From Phenylobacterium sp. (GTDB lineage: Bacteria; Pseudomonadota; Alphaproteobacteria; Caulobacterales; Caulobacteraceae), in the NCBI RefSeq assembly GCF_013822795.1, contig NZ_PNLB01000008.1, positions 62,001 through 126,000 on the forward strand: a DNA stretch of 64,000 bases. Reading direction: 5' to 3'. A program made the position numbers and the translations under genes. Shown piece after piece: positions 34,493-42,961 of the stretch; position 1 is the first letter of the stretch; every line of letters begins with the position of its first letter. The notes below the pieces were generated by a model. It did not search any database. It saw only the letters and a program-made list of their open reading frames with translations, and was not told the DNA's origin.

Positions 34493-36202
34493 CTATCCGC
34501 GCCAGATGCTGACGCCCTCCTTGATCGTCTCGACCACCTTCAGCGAGGCCAGTTTCTCGGGATCGACGGCGGTCGGGTCCTGAGACAGCAGCGCGAAGTC
34601 GGCCAGCTTGCCGGCGACGAGCGAGCCTTTCGTCGCCTCCTCGAAGTGCTGATAGGCGGGCCAGATGGTCATCGCCTTCAGCGCGACCTCGACAGGAACG
34701 CGCTGATGCGGCCCCAATATGTCGCCCGAGCGGGTGCGGCGGGTGACGGTCGCCGACAGCACCCGGATCGAGTCCGGATTGGCCACCGGCGCGTCGTGGT
34801 GGGTGGTGAACATCATCCCCCGGCGCAGCGCCCAGCCGGTCGGCGAGATGTTCTCGGCCCTCACCGGCCCGAGCACCGAGTCGCGATGCCAGTCGCCCCA
34901 GTAGAAGGTGTGCATCGGGAAGAACGACGGGATGATCCCCAGCGCCTTGCAGGCGTCGACCTGATCCTCGCGCGCGGTCTGGCCGTGGATCAGCACCGGG
35001 CGGCGATCGCCGGGGCCGTGCTTCTTCGTCGCCTCGCGCACGCCCGCAATCAGTACGTCGATGGCGGCGTCGCCGTTGGCGTGAACCAGGATCTGCCAGC
35101 CGTTGGCGAAAGCCTTGTCGATCGCCGCCAGACACTGGTCGACGGGGATGGCCGGATAGCCGGCATAGGCCGCGCTCTGTCCCTCCGGCGGCACGAAGTA
35201 GGGCTGCGAGAGCCAGGCGGTCTTGCCCTGCGGCGAGCCGTCGATCGAGAGCTTCACCCCGCCGACCCGCAGGCGGTTCTGGTAGCTGCGCCCCAGCAGC
35301 GGCGGGACAACGACGTCGGTCGCGGTCATCACGTCCGGATAGGCGACGACGTCGGCGATGAGCATCCCGCGGCTGGCCGCCAGCTGCAGGGCCTTGACCC
35401 CGCCGCTTGAGGACTTGCCGTCCTGGCAGGTGGTGTAGCCGTACGACGTGTAGAGCTTCACGCCCTCGGCGATCATCTTGAGGTTGGCGTCGAGGTCCAG
35501 CCGGCTCAGCAGCTTGACCATCACGCCCATGAAGGCGTGCTCCTCCATCACCCCGTTGGGCTCCTTGCCGCCGGGCTCACGGCGGAACACGCCGCCCTGC
35601 GGATCGGGGGTGGCGGCGCTGATCCCCGCCGCCTCCAGGGCCTTGGAGTTGGCGACGCCCAGGTGGCCGGACTGGTGGATGAACAGCACCGGGACCTCGC
35701 TGGTGATCTCGTCCAGCTCCCTGCGGGTCGGATGGCGCTGCTCGCGCAGCTGGGAGTCATCGTAGCCGAAGCCCATGACCAGCTTGTAGCGCTCGATGAA
35801 CGGGCGGTTGGCCTCGATCCAGGCGCGGGTCACGCGCTGCAGTTCGGCGACCGAATTGCCCTCGCCGTCCGGGGCCGGCAGCAGGTTGGCCGAGATCGCC
35901 TGCAGGCCGACGAACGAGACGTGGCCGTGCGGATCGACGAAGCCCGGCAGAAGGGCCCGACCGCCCAGGTCCACCTGCCGCGCGCCGCGTCCGGCCTTGG
36001 CCAGCACCTCGTCACGGCCGCCGACCGCCAGGATGCGCCCGCCGCGCACGGCGACCGCCTCGGCCCGCGGCCGGGCGTCGTCCATGGTCAGGATCGGTCC
36101 GCCGAAATAGACGGCGTCGCTCTCGGCGGCGAAGGCCCGCGGCCCCGCCGCCAGCGCCGCCGCGCCGCCCAGCATCACGTCTCGACGCGTTCCCCGGCCC
36201 AT
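34493..36202 (-). CDS. Amidohydrolase family 3 (YtcJ-like), Tat-exported
   Basis: The 569-residue protein opens with a Tat signal (TRRDVMLGGAAALAAG) and is an amidohydrolase 3/YtcJ-like TIM-barrel metal enzyme: HGH motif in VDPHGHVSF, metal or catalytic residues in LVHANGDAAID and LIHGQTAREDQ, and HHDAPVANP. The C-terminal strand GKLADFALLSQDP closes the composite beta-sandwich. Relatives hydrolyse formamides or imines; the substrate is not predictable. GGAGG precedes the ATG. The acetyltransferase pseudogene follows directly. Confidence 0.88.
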   Translation of the reverse strand: MGRGTRRDVMLGGAAALAAGPRAFAAESDAVYFGGPILTMDDARPRAEAVAVRGGRILAVGGRDEVLAKAGRGARQVDLGGRALLPGFVDPHGHVSFVGLQAISANLLPAPDGEGNSVAELQRVTRAWIEANRPFIERYKLVMGFGYDDSQLREQRHPTRRELDEITSEVPVLFIHQSGHLGVANSKALEAAGISAATPDPQGGVFRREPGGKEPNGVMEEHAFMGVMVKLLSRLDLDANLKMIAEGVKLYTSYGYTTCQDGKSSSGGVKALQLAASRGMLIADVVAYPDVMTATDVVVPPLLGRSYQNRLRVGGVKLSIDGSPQGKTAWLSQPYFVPPEGQSAAYAGYPAIPVDQCLAAIDKAFANGWQILVHANGDAAIDVLIAGVREATKKHGPGDRRPVLIHGQTAREDQVDACKALGIIPSFFPMHTFYWGDWHRDSVLGPVRAENISPTGWALRRGMMFTTHHDAPVANPDSIRVLSATVTRRTRSGDILGPHQRVPVEVALKAMTIWPAYQHFEEATKGSLVAGKLADFALLSQDPTAVDPEKLASLKVVETIKEGVSIWRG

Positions 36203-36240
36203 GCCCCTCGTTCCTCCACGTTCGCGGCGCTTTCCGCCGT

Positions 36241-37015
36241 CTAATCCAGTTCCTGCACCCCGCCGCCGCTGACGGTCAGCACCTGACCGCTGATCCAGGA
36301 CGCCGCCGGCGAACAGAGGAACAGCGCCGCGTTGGCGATATCCTCAGGTTCGCCCAGCCTGCCAAGCGGGGTATGGCGCAGCATCGCCCGTTCGGCCTGC
36401 GGTGTCAGCACGCTGGCCAGCGCCTGGGTGCGGATCGCGCCGGGGGCGATGGCGTTGACCCGCACCCCCAGCGGGCCAAGGTCGAAGGCGAGATTGCGGG
36501 TCAGGTGGTTCGCCGCCGCTTTCGAGGCGCCGTACGAGGTCATCCGGACGTTGCGGTTCTCGCCGGCCATCGAGGAGATGTTCAACACCGCGCCGCCGCC
36601 GGCCGCCTGCATGTGCGGCGCGCACAGCTGGCAGAGCCGGAACACCGAGAACACGTTCAGCTCGAAGGCCCGCACGAAGTCGGCCATCGGCATGTCGAAG
36701 GGCTTGGGTCCGCCGCCGCCGGCGTTGTTGACCAGGATCGTCAGCCGCCCGAACCGCCCGACCGCGGCCAGGACCATCTCTTCCAGATCCTCTTCGCGGG
36801 TGACGTCGCAGGCGAGCGCGAGGGCCTTGCCGCCGCCCGCGGCGATCTCGTCGGCGACGGCTTGGGCCGCGGGCAGGTCGCGGTCGCCGACCGCCACCGC
36901 CGCGCCCGCCATCGCGAACCGCGAAGCGATGGCCCCGGCCGATGCCCGCTCCGCCGCCGGTGACGATCGCCACCTGATCGGTCAGCGCCAGCAGTTCCCC
37001 TACGCCCGTCGCCAT
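36241..37015 (-). pseudogene. Short-chain dehydrogenase/reductase disrupted by a +1 frameshift
   Basis: The ATG at 37015 (GGAGG upstream) starts DQVAIVTGGGAGIGR, the Rossmann TGxxxGxG motif. The frame then shifts at a C4 run (36933-36936, plus strand). Removing one base restores AIASRFAMAGAAVAVGDRDL and a full SDR with NNAG, catalytic Ser (ISSM), YGASK (Tyr and Lys) and a C-terminal GQVLTVSGG. Repaired length is 257 residues, normal for the family. As written, only an N-terminally truncated 223-residue frame from 36912 survives, without the cofactor loop. This is either a recent mutation or a homopolymer error. Confidence 0.85.
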
Positions 37016-37104
37016 GTCGGCCTCCGTCGCTGCTTCGGTGCTAACGCGCCGCAAGAACCGAGGGCTCCTTGATTTGGCCGCTGGGCTGCGCCAGAGCATC
37101 GGTC

Positions 37105-38250
37105 ATGTCCCTGCGCATCGATCCGTTCCACGCCATCTCCGTCAGCGGCCTGGCCCATCGGCTGAAGTCCGAGGGCCGCTCGGTGATCCACATGGAGTTC
37201 GGCCAGCCCTCGACCGGGGCGCCGAAGGCCGCGATCGAGGCCGCGCACCACGTGCTCGACAGCGATCCGATGGGCTACTGGGAAAGCCCGGCGCTGAAGG
37301 CGCGCATCGCCCGCCACTACAAGGACAAGTACGGCGTCGAGGTCGCGCCGAACCGCATCACCCTGACCTGCGGCGCCTCGCCGGCCCTGGTGCTGGCCCT
37401 GGCCTCGTCGTTCAATCCGGGCGACCGCGTCGCCCTGGCTCGGCCCGGCTACGTCGCCTATCGCAACACGCTGAAGGCCCTGCACATCGAGCCGGTGGAA
37501 CTGGCCTGCGGCGCGAACGAACGCTACCAGCTCAGCGCCGAGCGCATCGCCGCCCTGGACCCTGCCCCGGCCGGCGTGATCATCGCCAGCCCGGCCAACC
37601 CGACCGGGACCATCATTCCGGCCGCCGAGCTCGAGGCCATCGCCAAGGTCTGCCGCGAGCGGAACATCAAGATCGTCTCGGACGAGATTTATCACGGCCT
37701 CAGCTACGTCGAGCCGGCGCGCTCGATGCTGGAGTTCGAGCCGAACGCCCTCGTCGTCAACTCGTTCTCGAAATACTTCAGCATGGCCGGCTGGCGGCTC
37801 GGCTGGCTGCTGTCGCCGCCCGACCATGTGAAGGCGGCGATCGCCTATATGGGCGCGCTGTTCCTGACCCCGCCCTCGCTCGCCCAGCACGCGGCGCTGG
37901 CGGCGATGGACAGCGAGGACGAGCTGGAAGGCCACATCGAGGTCTATCGCGCCAACCGCGCCCTGCTGCTGGAGGCGCTGCCGCGGCTCGGTCTGTCGGC
38001 CATCGCGCCGCCGGACGGGGCCTTCTACATCTATGCCGACGTCGCCCACCTGACCGACGACAGCCTCAGCTTCTGCCAACGGCTGCTGCAGGACACCGGC
38101 GTGGCCACCGCGCCCGGCGTCGACTTCGACCCGGTCGAGGGCCACCACTTCATCCGCATGTCGTTCGCGGTCTCGACGCCCGAGATCGAGGAGGCGATTT
38201 CGCGGCTGGAGCCCTGGTTCGCCGCCCAGGCCGCGGCGAGCGCGAAATAA
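37105..38250 (+). CDS. PLP-dependent class I/II aminotransferase
   Basis: The 381-residue enzyme is an AspC/AAT-I-like aminotransferase: MEFGQPSTGAP near the N-terminus, SPANPTGT, the aspartate/tyrosine strand IVSDEIYHGLSY, the Schiff-base lysine in NSFSKYFSMAGWRLGW, and the substrate-carboxylate arginine near the C-terminus (HHFIRMSFA). Amino donor and acceptor cannot be decided. I start at the ATG at 37105, which gives the family-typical N-terminus. It is divergent from the broken SDR gene, about 90 bases away. Confidence 0.88.
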   Translation: MSLRIDPFHAISVSGLAHRLKSEGRSVIHMEFGQPSTGAPKAAIEAAHHVLDSDPMGYWESPALKARIARHYKDKYGVEVAPNRITLTCGASPALVLALASSFNPGDRVALARPGYVAYRNTLKALHIEPVELACGANERYQLSAERIAALDPAPAGVIIASPANPTGTIIPAAELEAIAKVCRERNIKIVSDEIYHGLSYVEPARSMLEFEPNALVVNSFSKYFSMAGWRLGWLLSPPDHVKAAIAYMGALFLTPPSLAQHAALAAMDSEDELEGHIEVYRANRALLLEALPRLGLSAIAPPDGAFYIYADVAHLTDDSLSFCQRLLQDTGVATAPGVDFDPVEGHHFIRMSFAVSTPEIEEAISRLEPWFAAQAAASAK

Positions 38251-38261
38251 TTCACGGCGGA

Positions 38262-38288
38262 TGTCGCATCGCGCCCGACTGCCGCGTC
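38262..38288 (+). promoter_or_regulatory. Candidate ECF42 promoter 3 (AHSA1-like SRPBCC gene)
   Basis: TGTCGC (38262-38267), exactly 17 bases, then CGTC (38285-38288) continuing CTAGGGG. It is 28 bases before the start codon at 38316, the same distance range as site 1 (24 bases). Confidence 0.55.
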
Positions 38289-38315
38289 CTAGGGGCAGAC
38301 CGCAAGGAGATCGAC

Positions 38316-38774
38316 ATGACCGACCGTGAACTCGTCCTGACCCGTATCGTCGACGTCCCCGCCGACAAGCTGTACCGCGGCTGGACCGAACCCGAGCTGA
38401 TGAAGCAGTGGTTCGCCCCAAAGCCGTTCACGGTGCCGGTCGCCGAGACCGACGTGCGCCCGGGCGGGTCCAGCTTCGTGGTCATGAAGGGTCCGGACGG
38501 GAACGAGTATCCCAACCGCGGCGTCTATCTCGACGTCGTGCCGGGCGAGAAGATCGTCTTCACCGACGCTTTCACCGAGGCGTGGACGCCCTCCGACAAG
38601 CCGTTTTTCGTCGGCACCATCACCTTCGAGGACCTCGGCGGCGGACAGACCCGCTACACCGCCGTCGCCCGCCACTGGAGCGTGGAGGACAAGCAGGCCC
38701 ACGAGCAGATGGGCTTCCACGAAGGCTGGGGGATCTGCCTCGACCAACTGGTCGAGGTGGCCAGGGCGCTCTAG
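38316..38774 (+). CDS. SRPBCC domain protein, AHSA1-like
   Basis: The 152-residue protein is an activator-of-Hsp90-homolog-like (AHSA1/CalC) SRPBCC protein: TRIVDVPADKLYRGWTEPELMKQWFAPK, quoted here only for the VDVPADKLY and MKQWFAP features, and the closing FHEGWGICLDQL helix. Such proteins are the most frequent companions of ECF42 and DGPF genes. AAGGAGA precedes the ATG. A candidate ECF42 promoter lies upstream, so it may be controlled by the sigma factor encoded at 4177. Confidence 0.87.
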   Translation: MTDRELVLTRIVDVPADKLYRGWTEPELMKQWFAPKPFTVPVAETDVRPGGSSFVVMKGPDGNEYPNRGVYLDVVPGEKIVFTDAFTEAWTPSDKPFFVGTITFEDLGGGQTRYTAVARHWSVEDKQAHEQMGFHEGWGICLDQLVEVARAL

Positions 38775-38789
38775 GCGCCCCCGCCGAAG

Positions 38790-39122
38790 TCAGGCGCCGA
38801 TCGGCAGGATCGGGGCCTCTGCGCGATAGAGGTGGAACTCGCTGGCGCAGAGGCTCCGCAGCCGCTCGAACTTCTCGGCGAAGGCCGGGTCCGAGAAGAA
38901 CTGCCCGACATTGTCGGGGTCGGCGATGGCCTCGACATTGACGACGGTCTTGCCGTCGAGGCTCTTGGACAAGGTGCTCCAGAGGAACCCCGGCTTGGTC
39001 GCCGCCAGACGCACGATGTCGTCGATCGTCGCCAGCACGGCGTCCTGTCCGCCGGGCTCGGGGTGCATGACGTTGACGACGAAGACCGTGCCGGCCGGCA
39101 GGGGCGCGCTCGGATGGGACAT
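38790..39122 (-). CDS. Antibiotic biosynthesis monooxygenase (ABM) domain protein
   Basis: The 110-residue protein has the dimeric ferredoxin-like ABM fold: VFVVNVMHPEPGGQD, the KPGFLWSTLSKSLDG hairpin and EKFERL. Members are small monooxygenases acting on quinone-like molecules, or stress proteins. I start at the ATG at 39122; an in-frame start 20 codons upstream is less likely. It is divergent from a LysR gene, a classical arrangement for LysR-controlled targets. Confidence 0.82.
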   Translation of the reverse strand: MSHPSAPLPAGTVFVVNVMHPEPGGQDAVLATIDDIVRLAATKPGFLWSTLSKSLDGKTVVNVEAIADPDNVGQFFSDPAFAEKFERLRSLCASEFHLYRAEAPILPIGA

Positions 39123-39212
39123 GATGATGGTGCTCCATGCGCGGGTCGTTGCGCCGCCGCGTGGATCTAGCGCCAAGCGCATATCGGAAAATCAGGCCAT
39201 AGTTCCGGACAC

Positions 39213-39231
39213 TGCGGACAAATATTCCGCA
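39213..39231. promoter_or_regulatory. Candidate LysR operator
   Basis: TGCGGA-CAAATAT-TCCGCA, perfect 6-base arms around an AT-rich 7-base centre, in the ABM/LysR intergenic region. The size and AT-rich centre fit LysR-type sites (T-N11-A class). Confidence 0.5.
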
Positions 39232-39244
39232 ATTGGAGCAGGCC

Positions 39245-40117
39245 ATGAGTGACAGCAATCTCGCCGCCTTCGCGCTGGTCGCCCGGACCCGCAGCTTTAC
39301 CGAAGCGGCGCGGCAGCTCGGCCTCTCGGCCTCGGCGTTGGGCAAGACCATCGCCCGGCTCGAAGGAGAGTTCGGGGTGCGCCTGTTCAACCGCAGCACC
39401 CGCAGCGTCGCCCTCACCGCCGAGGGCGCGCTTCTGCTTGAACGCGCCCAGCGCATTCTCGCCGAGTACGAGGCCGCCCGCGCCGAGCTCTCGCAGGCCG
39501 CCGCCGCGCCGCAGGGACGCCTGCGCGTAAGCCTGCCCCTGGTCGGCGTGGTGGGCGACGACGTCCTGGCCGCTTTCGCCGCGGCCTATCCGCAGGTCGT
39601 CCTCGACCTCGACTTCAGCGATCGGCTGGTCGACGTGATCCAGGAAGGCTTCGACATCGTGGTCCGCACGGGCGAGGCGGGAGACTCGGGGCTCTCGACG
39701 CGCACCCTCACGACTTTTCATCACGCGGTGGTGGCCTCGCCCGCCTACCTCACGCGTCATGGCGCTCCGCGCACGCCCGCCGATCTCGCAGACCATGCGC
39801 GGCTGCTCTATCGCTTTCCATCGACCGGGCAGGTCGAGGCCTGGCCCGTCCCCGGAGCTCCGACCGCCTTCCCCGCGGCCGCGACATCCAACTCCATCCG
39901 GTCTCTGATCGCCCTCGCGCGGGCGGGCCAAGGCCTGGCGTGCCTGCCCGCCTTTGCGGTGCAGCCGGCGATCGCCGCCGGCGACCTTGTCGAGGTGCTG
40001 GCCGATCACCTGGGACCATCCCGCGCCTTTCGCCTGCTTTGGCCGTCAGGTCGCCGCCCGCCTCCGAAGGTCCGCGCCTTTATCGACTTTGTGACGGCGA
40101 GAAGCGGCTCTGGCTGA
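39245..40117 (+). CDS. LysR-family transcriptional regulator
   Basis: The 290-residue regulator has an N-terminal winged helix-turn-helix (SFTEAARQLGLSASALGKTIARLE region, cited for AARQLGLSASAL) and a periplasmic-binding-protein-like ligand domain (about 87-290), with RTGEAGDSGLS and GLACLPAFA segments typical of the group close to CrgA/DmlR. ATG chosen over a TTG four codons upstream. It probably controls the divergent ABM gene through the dyad at 39213. Confidence 0.9.
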   Translation: MSDSNLAAFALVARTRSFTEAARQLGLSASALGKTIARLEGEFGVRLFNRSTRSVALTAEGALLLERAQRILAEYEAARAELSQAAAAPQGRLRVSLPLVGVVGDDVLAAFAAAYPQVVLDLDFSDRLVDVIQEGFDIVVRTGEAGDSGLSTRTLTTFHHAVVASPAYLTRHGAPRTPADLADHARLLYRFPSTGQVEAWPVPGAPTAFPAAATSNSIRSLIALARAGQGLACLPAFAVQPAIAAGDLVEVLADHLGPSRAFRLLWPSGRRPPPKVRAFIDFVTARSGSG

Positions 40118-40166
40118 AACACACCTGATGCTGGCAGAGTTGGTCGCCCGACACCCGGAGCCTCAG

Positions 40167-40610
40167 ATGAGCGTCCAGATCCGCCCCTTCGTCGAAGCCG
40201 ACCGTCCAGCCTGCCAGGCCATCGCCGCCTCGGCGGCGCTGACGTCCTACGGCGCGCACATGCCGCCGGAGTCGTTTGGCCCGCACGAGCCGCTTGAGCC
40301 AGCCGACCAGCGTGCGGTGGCGATCGTGGACGGCGAGATCGTCGGCTTTATCGAGCTGGTCGGCGCCCACGTCTCCAACGTGTTCGTCGGCCCGGCGGCG
40401 CAAGGCAAAGGCGTCGGCGGGCTGATGATGGCCTGGGCGGAAGCGCAGACCGAGGGACCGCTGACGCTGTCGGTGTTCACCGTCAATCCCAACGCCCGGC
40501 GCTTCTACGAGCGGCTCGGCTTCGTGGTTGAGGGGACCAAGACCATCGCCTTCGCCGGCGGCGAGCACGAGGTCTGGCGCATGCGCAAGGACCGCGCCGG
40601 CCCGGTTTGA
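40167..40610 (+). CDS. GNAT family N-acetyltransferase
   Basis: The 147-residue GNAT protein has the acetyl-CoA loop (VGPAAQGKGVGGLMM, Q/R-x-x-G-x-G/A-type, with AQGKGVGG) and the C-terminal NPNARRFYERLGFVVEG motif. Acceptor unknown. GGAG precedes the ATG at 40167. It follows the LysR gene by 49 bases and may be co-transcribed with it. Confidence 0.85.
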   Translation: MSVQIRPFVEADRPACQAIAASAALTSYGAHMPPESFGPHEPLEPADQRAVAIVDGEIVGFIELVGAHVSNVFVGPAAQGKGVGGLMMAWAEAQTEGPLTLSVFTVNPNARRFYERLGFVVEGTKTIAFAGGEHEVWRMRKDRAGPV

Positions 40611-40674
40611 CGACGATCAAGGCGGGCTGCATCCAAGCCCCCTACTCAGACGTTGCAGTGACCAGGAGGTCGCT

Positions 40675-40992
40675 ATGGCGCTTCTTTCCCACCCCCTGAA
40701 GACGCCGCAGCGCTTGCTCGGTCCGCGGCGGTCCTCCCTCGATCCGCCGCCCGGCGCTCCTCCGCCGCTTCGTCTGTCGCCAGGACGAGCGGCGGCGGGC
40801 GCATTGCTCACCATCATCGGCGTGGCCACGCTGGCTGGCCAGATCTTCGTCTTCAACTGCGGCTCGCAGGCGTGCGATCGCGCGATGATGACCATCGGCC
40901 TGGCGCTCGGCGCGGCATTGGCGGCGCTCTCCCAGTTGGCGATCATCCTTGGCCTGTGGCTGCTCTGGACCGCGCGGCGGCGCGACGCCTAA
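40675..40992 (+). CDS. Small two-helix membrane protein, unknown
   Basis: A 105-residue protein behind a near-consensus AGGAGGT ribosome site. A basic, proline-rich N-terminus (1-38) precedes two predicted membrane helices (about 39-56 and 73-97), joined by a loop with two cysteines (FNCGSQACDR) likely on the periplasmic face. No family recognised. Confidence 0.65.
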   Translation: MALLSHPLKTPQRLLGPRRSSLDPPPGAPPPLRLSPGRAAAGALLTIIGVATLAGQIFVFNCGSQACDRAMMTIGLALGAALAALSQLAIILGLWLLWTARRRDA

Positions 40993-41061
40993 GGGCCTTG
41001 CCGCCTCCTATCGCGGCGCATAGGCTGGCCTCATTAATTTACGCCATAAAGGGAAGCGACG

Positions 41062-41886
41062 ATGAGCGCGGCGGTGGAAACGACCCCCAAGTCGGAAGAG
41101 GTTCTCTATGAGGTGGCTGACGGCATCGCCACCCTCACCCTGAACCGGCCCGAGCGACTGAACACCATTTCCGGGCCGATGCTGGCCCGCCTGACGCAAC
41201 TCTTGATCAAGGCCAACGAGGATCCGGCCGTCCGGGTCATCGTGCTGACCGGAACCGGCCGCGCCTTCTGCGCCGGGCTGGACCTGGTCGACGCGACGCA
41301 AGGCTCGGGCATCGGCTCGGACAAGCAGGTCTCGACGATCTCGGTGAACCTCGACCTGCGCAACACCCCGCCGACCGTGCTCTTCGCCATGGACAAGCCG
41401 ACCATCTGCGCCCTCAACGGCTCGGCCGCCGGTTACGGCATGGACACCGCCATGGGCTGCGACATCCGCATCGCCGGCGAGAGCGCCAAGATGGCCGCCG
41501 CCTTCGTCAAGCGCGGGGTGGTGCCCGAGAGCGGCGGCACCTGGATCCTGCCGCGGCTGCTGGGCTGGGCCAAGGCGGCCGAGCTGATCTTCACCGGCCG
41601 CACCCTGTCGGCCAAGGAGAGCCTGGAGCTGGGCCTCGTCAACCACGTGGTGCCCGACGCCGAGCTGGCGGCCAAGACCCGCGAGATCGCCCTGGAGATG
41701 GCGGCCAACGCGCCGCTGGCGGTGCAGTCGGCCAAGCGGCTGATGCGGATGGGCCTGTCAGAGACGTTCAACGACCACGTCCACCACGTCTATCTGCAGT
41801 TCCTGCAGCTGATCCGCACCCACGACTTCAAGGAAGGCATGACCTCCTTCCTCGAGAAGCGTCCGGCGGACTTCCAGGGCCGCTAG
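41062..41886 (+). CDS. Enoyl-CoA hydratase/isomerase family protein
   Basis: The 274-residue crotonase-fold protein has the oxyanion-hole segments GRAFCAGLDL and LNGSAAGYGMD and a glutamate in VVPESGGTWILPRLLG, the position of the catalytic glutamate of hydratases. The C-terminal FLEKRPADFQGR is typical of the family. It could hydrate enoyl-CoA or act as an isomerase. AAGCGACG gives a weak ribosome site. Its end overlaps the convergent L,D-transpeptidase-like gene by four bases. Confidence 0.9.
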   Translation: MSAAVETTPKSEEVLYEVADGIATLTLNRPERLNTISGPMLARLTQLLIKANEDPAVRVIVLTGTGRAFCAGLDLVDATQGSGIGSDKQVSTISVNLDLRNTPPTVLFAMDKPTICALNGSAAGYGMDTAMGCDIRIAGESAKMAAAFVKRGVVPESGGTWILPRLLGWAKAAELIFTGRTLSAKESLELGLVNHVVPDAELAAKTREIALEMAANAPLAVQSAKRLMRMGLSETFNDHVHHVYLQFLQLIRTHDFKEGMTSFLEKRPADFQGR

Positions 41887-42488
41887 AACTTCCCCGCCAG
41901 CAGCAGCCGGCCCGGCCCCAGCCGGGCCAGCACCTGCGGCAGGTCGCCCTCGTCGAAGGCGAAGCAGCCTTCGCTGCGGCCCAGCATGCCGTGCTCGGCG
42001 ACCATCTTCGGGCTGACGTACCAGGCGCCATGCACGACGATGGCCCGCGGCTCGGCGTTGCTGTTGGAGCCTTCCAGGCCGTGCAGCCGCATCGAGCGGC
42101 CGTGCTTGCCGACATAGTAGTCGCCGGTGACGTAGGCCCCCTGGGACGTCGCCGCCGATCCCACGTCGTTGGAGAACGAACGCAGCCAGCCGCTGTGGGC
42201 GGGATCGGATCCGCGTCCGTGGGCCACCAGCAGACTGGTCGCGGTTCCGTTGCGCAGATCGACGAGGTGAAAGCGCGGCGCCTTCGACGGCGCGGTGAAG
42301 TCGGCGATCCCGACCACGTCGCGATAGGCGACCGCCCCGCCGGCGCGCTCCAGGCCGCGCCGCGCGAGCGACACGAGCGCCGGCGTCGTGGACGCCAGGG
42401 CCGGCGTGGCCGCACCAGCCGCCAAGGTGGCGAGCGCCGCCTGCATCAGGCGACGGCGATGAAACTGTCCGTCCAAGTCCGGCTCCAT
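41883..42488 (-). CDS. Murein L,D-transpeptidase catalytic domain protein
   Basis: The 201-residue exported protein has a basic, Tat-like signal (HRRRLMQAALATLAAGA, cleavage near ALAS) and the YkuD-like catalytic domain in its short YafK/murein-transpeptidase form. The motif is H153-G-...-S172-E-G-C175-F, where Cys is the nucleophile and His the base. It would form or cleave cross-links in peptidoglycan or tether proteins. Convergent overlap of four bases with the enoyl-CoA hydratase gene. Confidence 0.85.
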   Translation of the reverse strand: MEPDLDGQFHRRRLMQAALATLAAGAATPALASTTPALVSLARRGLERAGGAVAYRDVVGIADFTAPSKAPRFHLVDLRNGTATSLLVAHGRGSDPAHSGWLRSFSNDVGSAATSQGAYVTGDYYVGKHGRSMRLHGLEGSNSNAEPRAIVVHGAWYVSPKMVAEHGMLGRSEGCFAFDEGDLPQVLARLGPGRLLLAGKF

Positions 42489-42566
42489 GGCTAAGCCGCA
42501 AATCTAGGGTCGCAGGCCGGCCATGACACCCGCCGGCAGCGAAAATGCGCGCTCCTGTCGCAGGGG

Positions 42567-42842
42567 CTAGCTGCGCGCGCCGAACCCGATGCTGCCGTCA
42601 TCGTCCGCGCCGAGGGTCTGCACGCCGAGCACCGCGGCGGCGGGCGGGCCGCCGCGACAGGCCTCGGCCATCCGCTCCAGCGCGACCTCGTCGCCGATCG
42701 CCAGCAGTTCGACCGAGCCGTCCGGGCAATTGCGCACCCAGCCGTCCAGCCCGAGCGCCCGCGCCTGGCGCTCGGCCCACCAGCGATAGCCGACGCCCTG
42801 CACGCGTCCGGTGATGCGCAATCTGACCACGCGCCGTTCCAT
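42567..42842 (-). CDS. acyP: Acylphosphatase
   Basis: The 91-residue enzyme hydrolyses acyl phosphates such as carbamoyl or acetyl phosphate. Both catalytic residues are present: R20 in GRVQGVGYRWW and N38 in GWVRNCPDG. The length is exactly that of the family. No operon partner. Confidence 0.95.
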   Translation of the reverse strand: MERRVVRLRITGRVQGVGYRWWAERQARALGLDGWVRNCPDGSVELLAIGDEVALERMAEACRGGPPAAAVLGVQTLGADDDGSIGFGARS

Positions 42843-42961
42843 GTCGCCAACATGCGCCGCCCGACCGGGCGGTTCAATGTCATGGCCTAGGGGCGCGCCC
42901 GATATCCTGACGTATGGTCACCCGCCTAGGCTGTATGGAATCGATGGCGAGGGAGAAGGCG

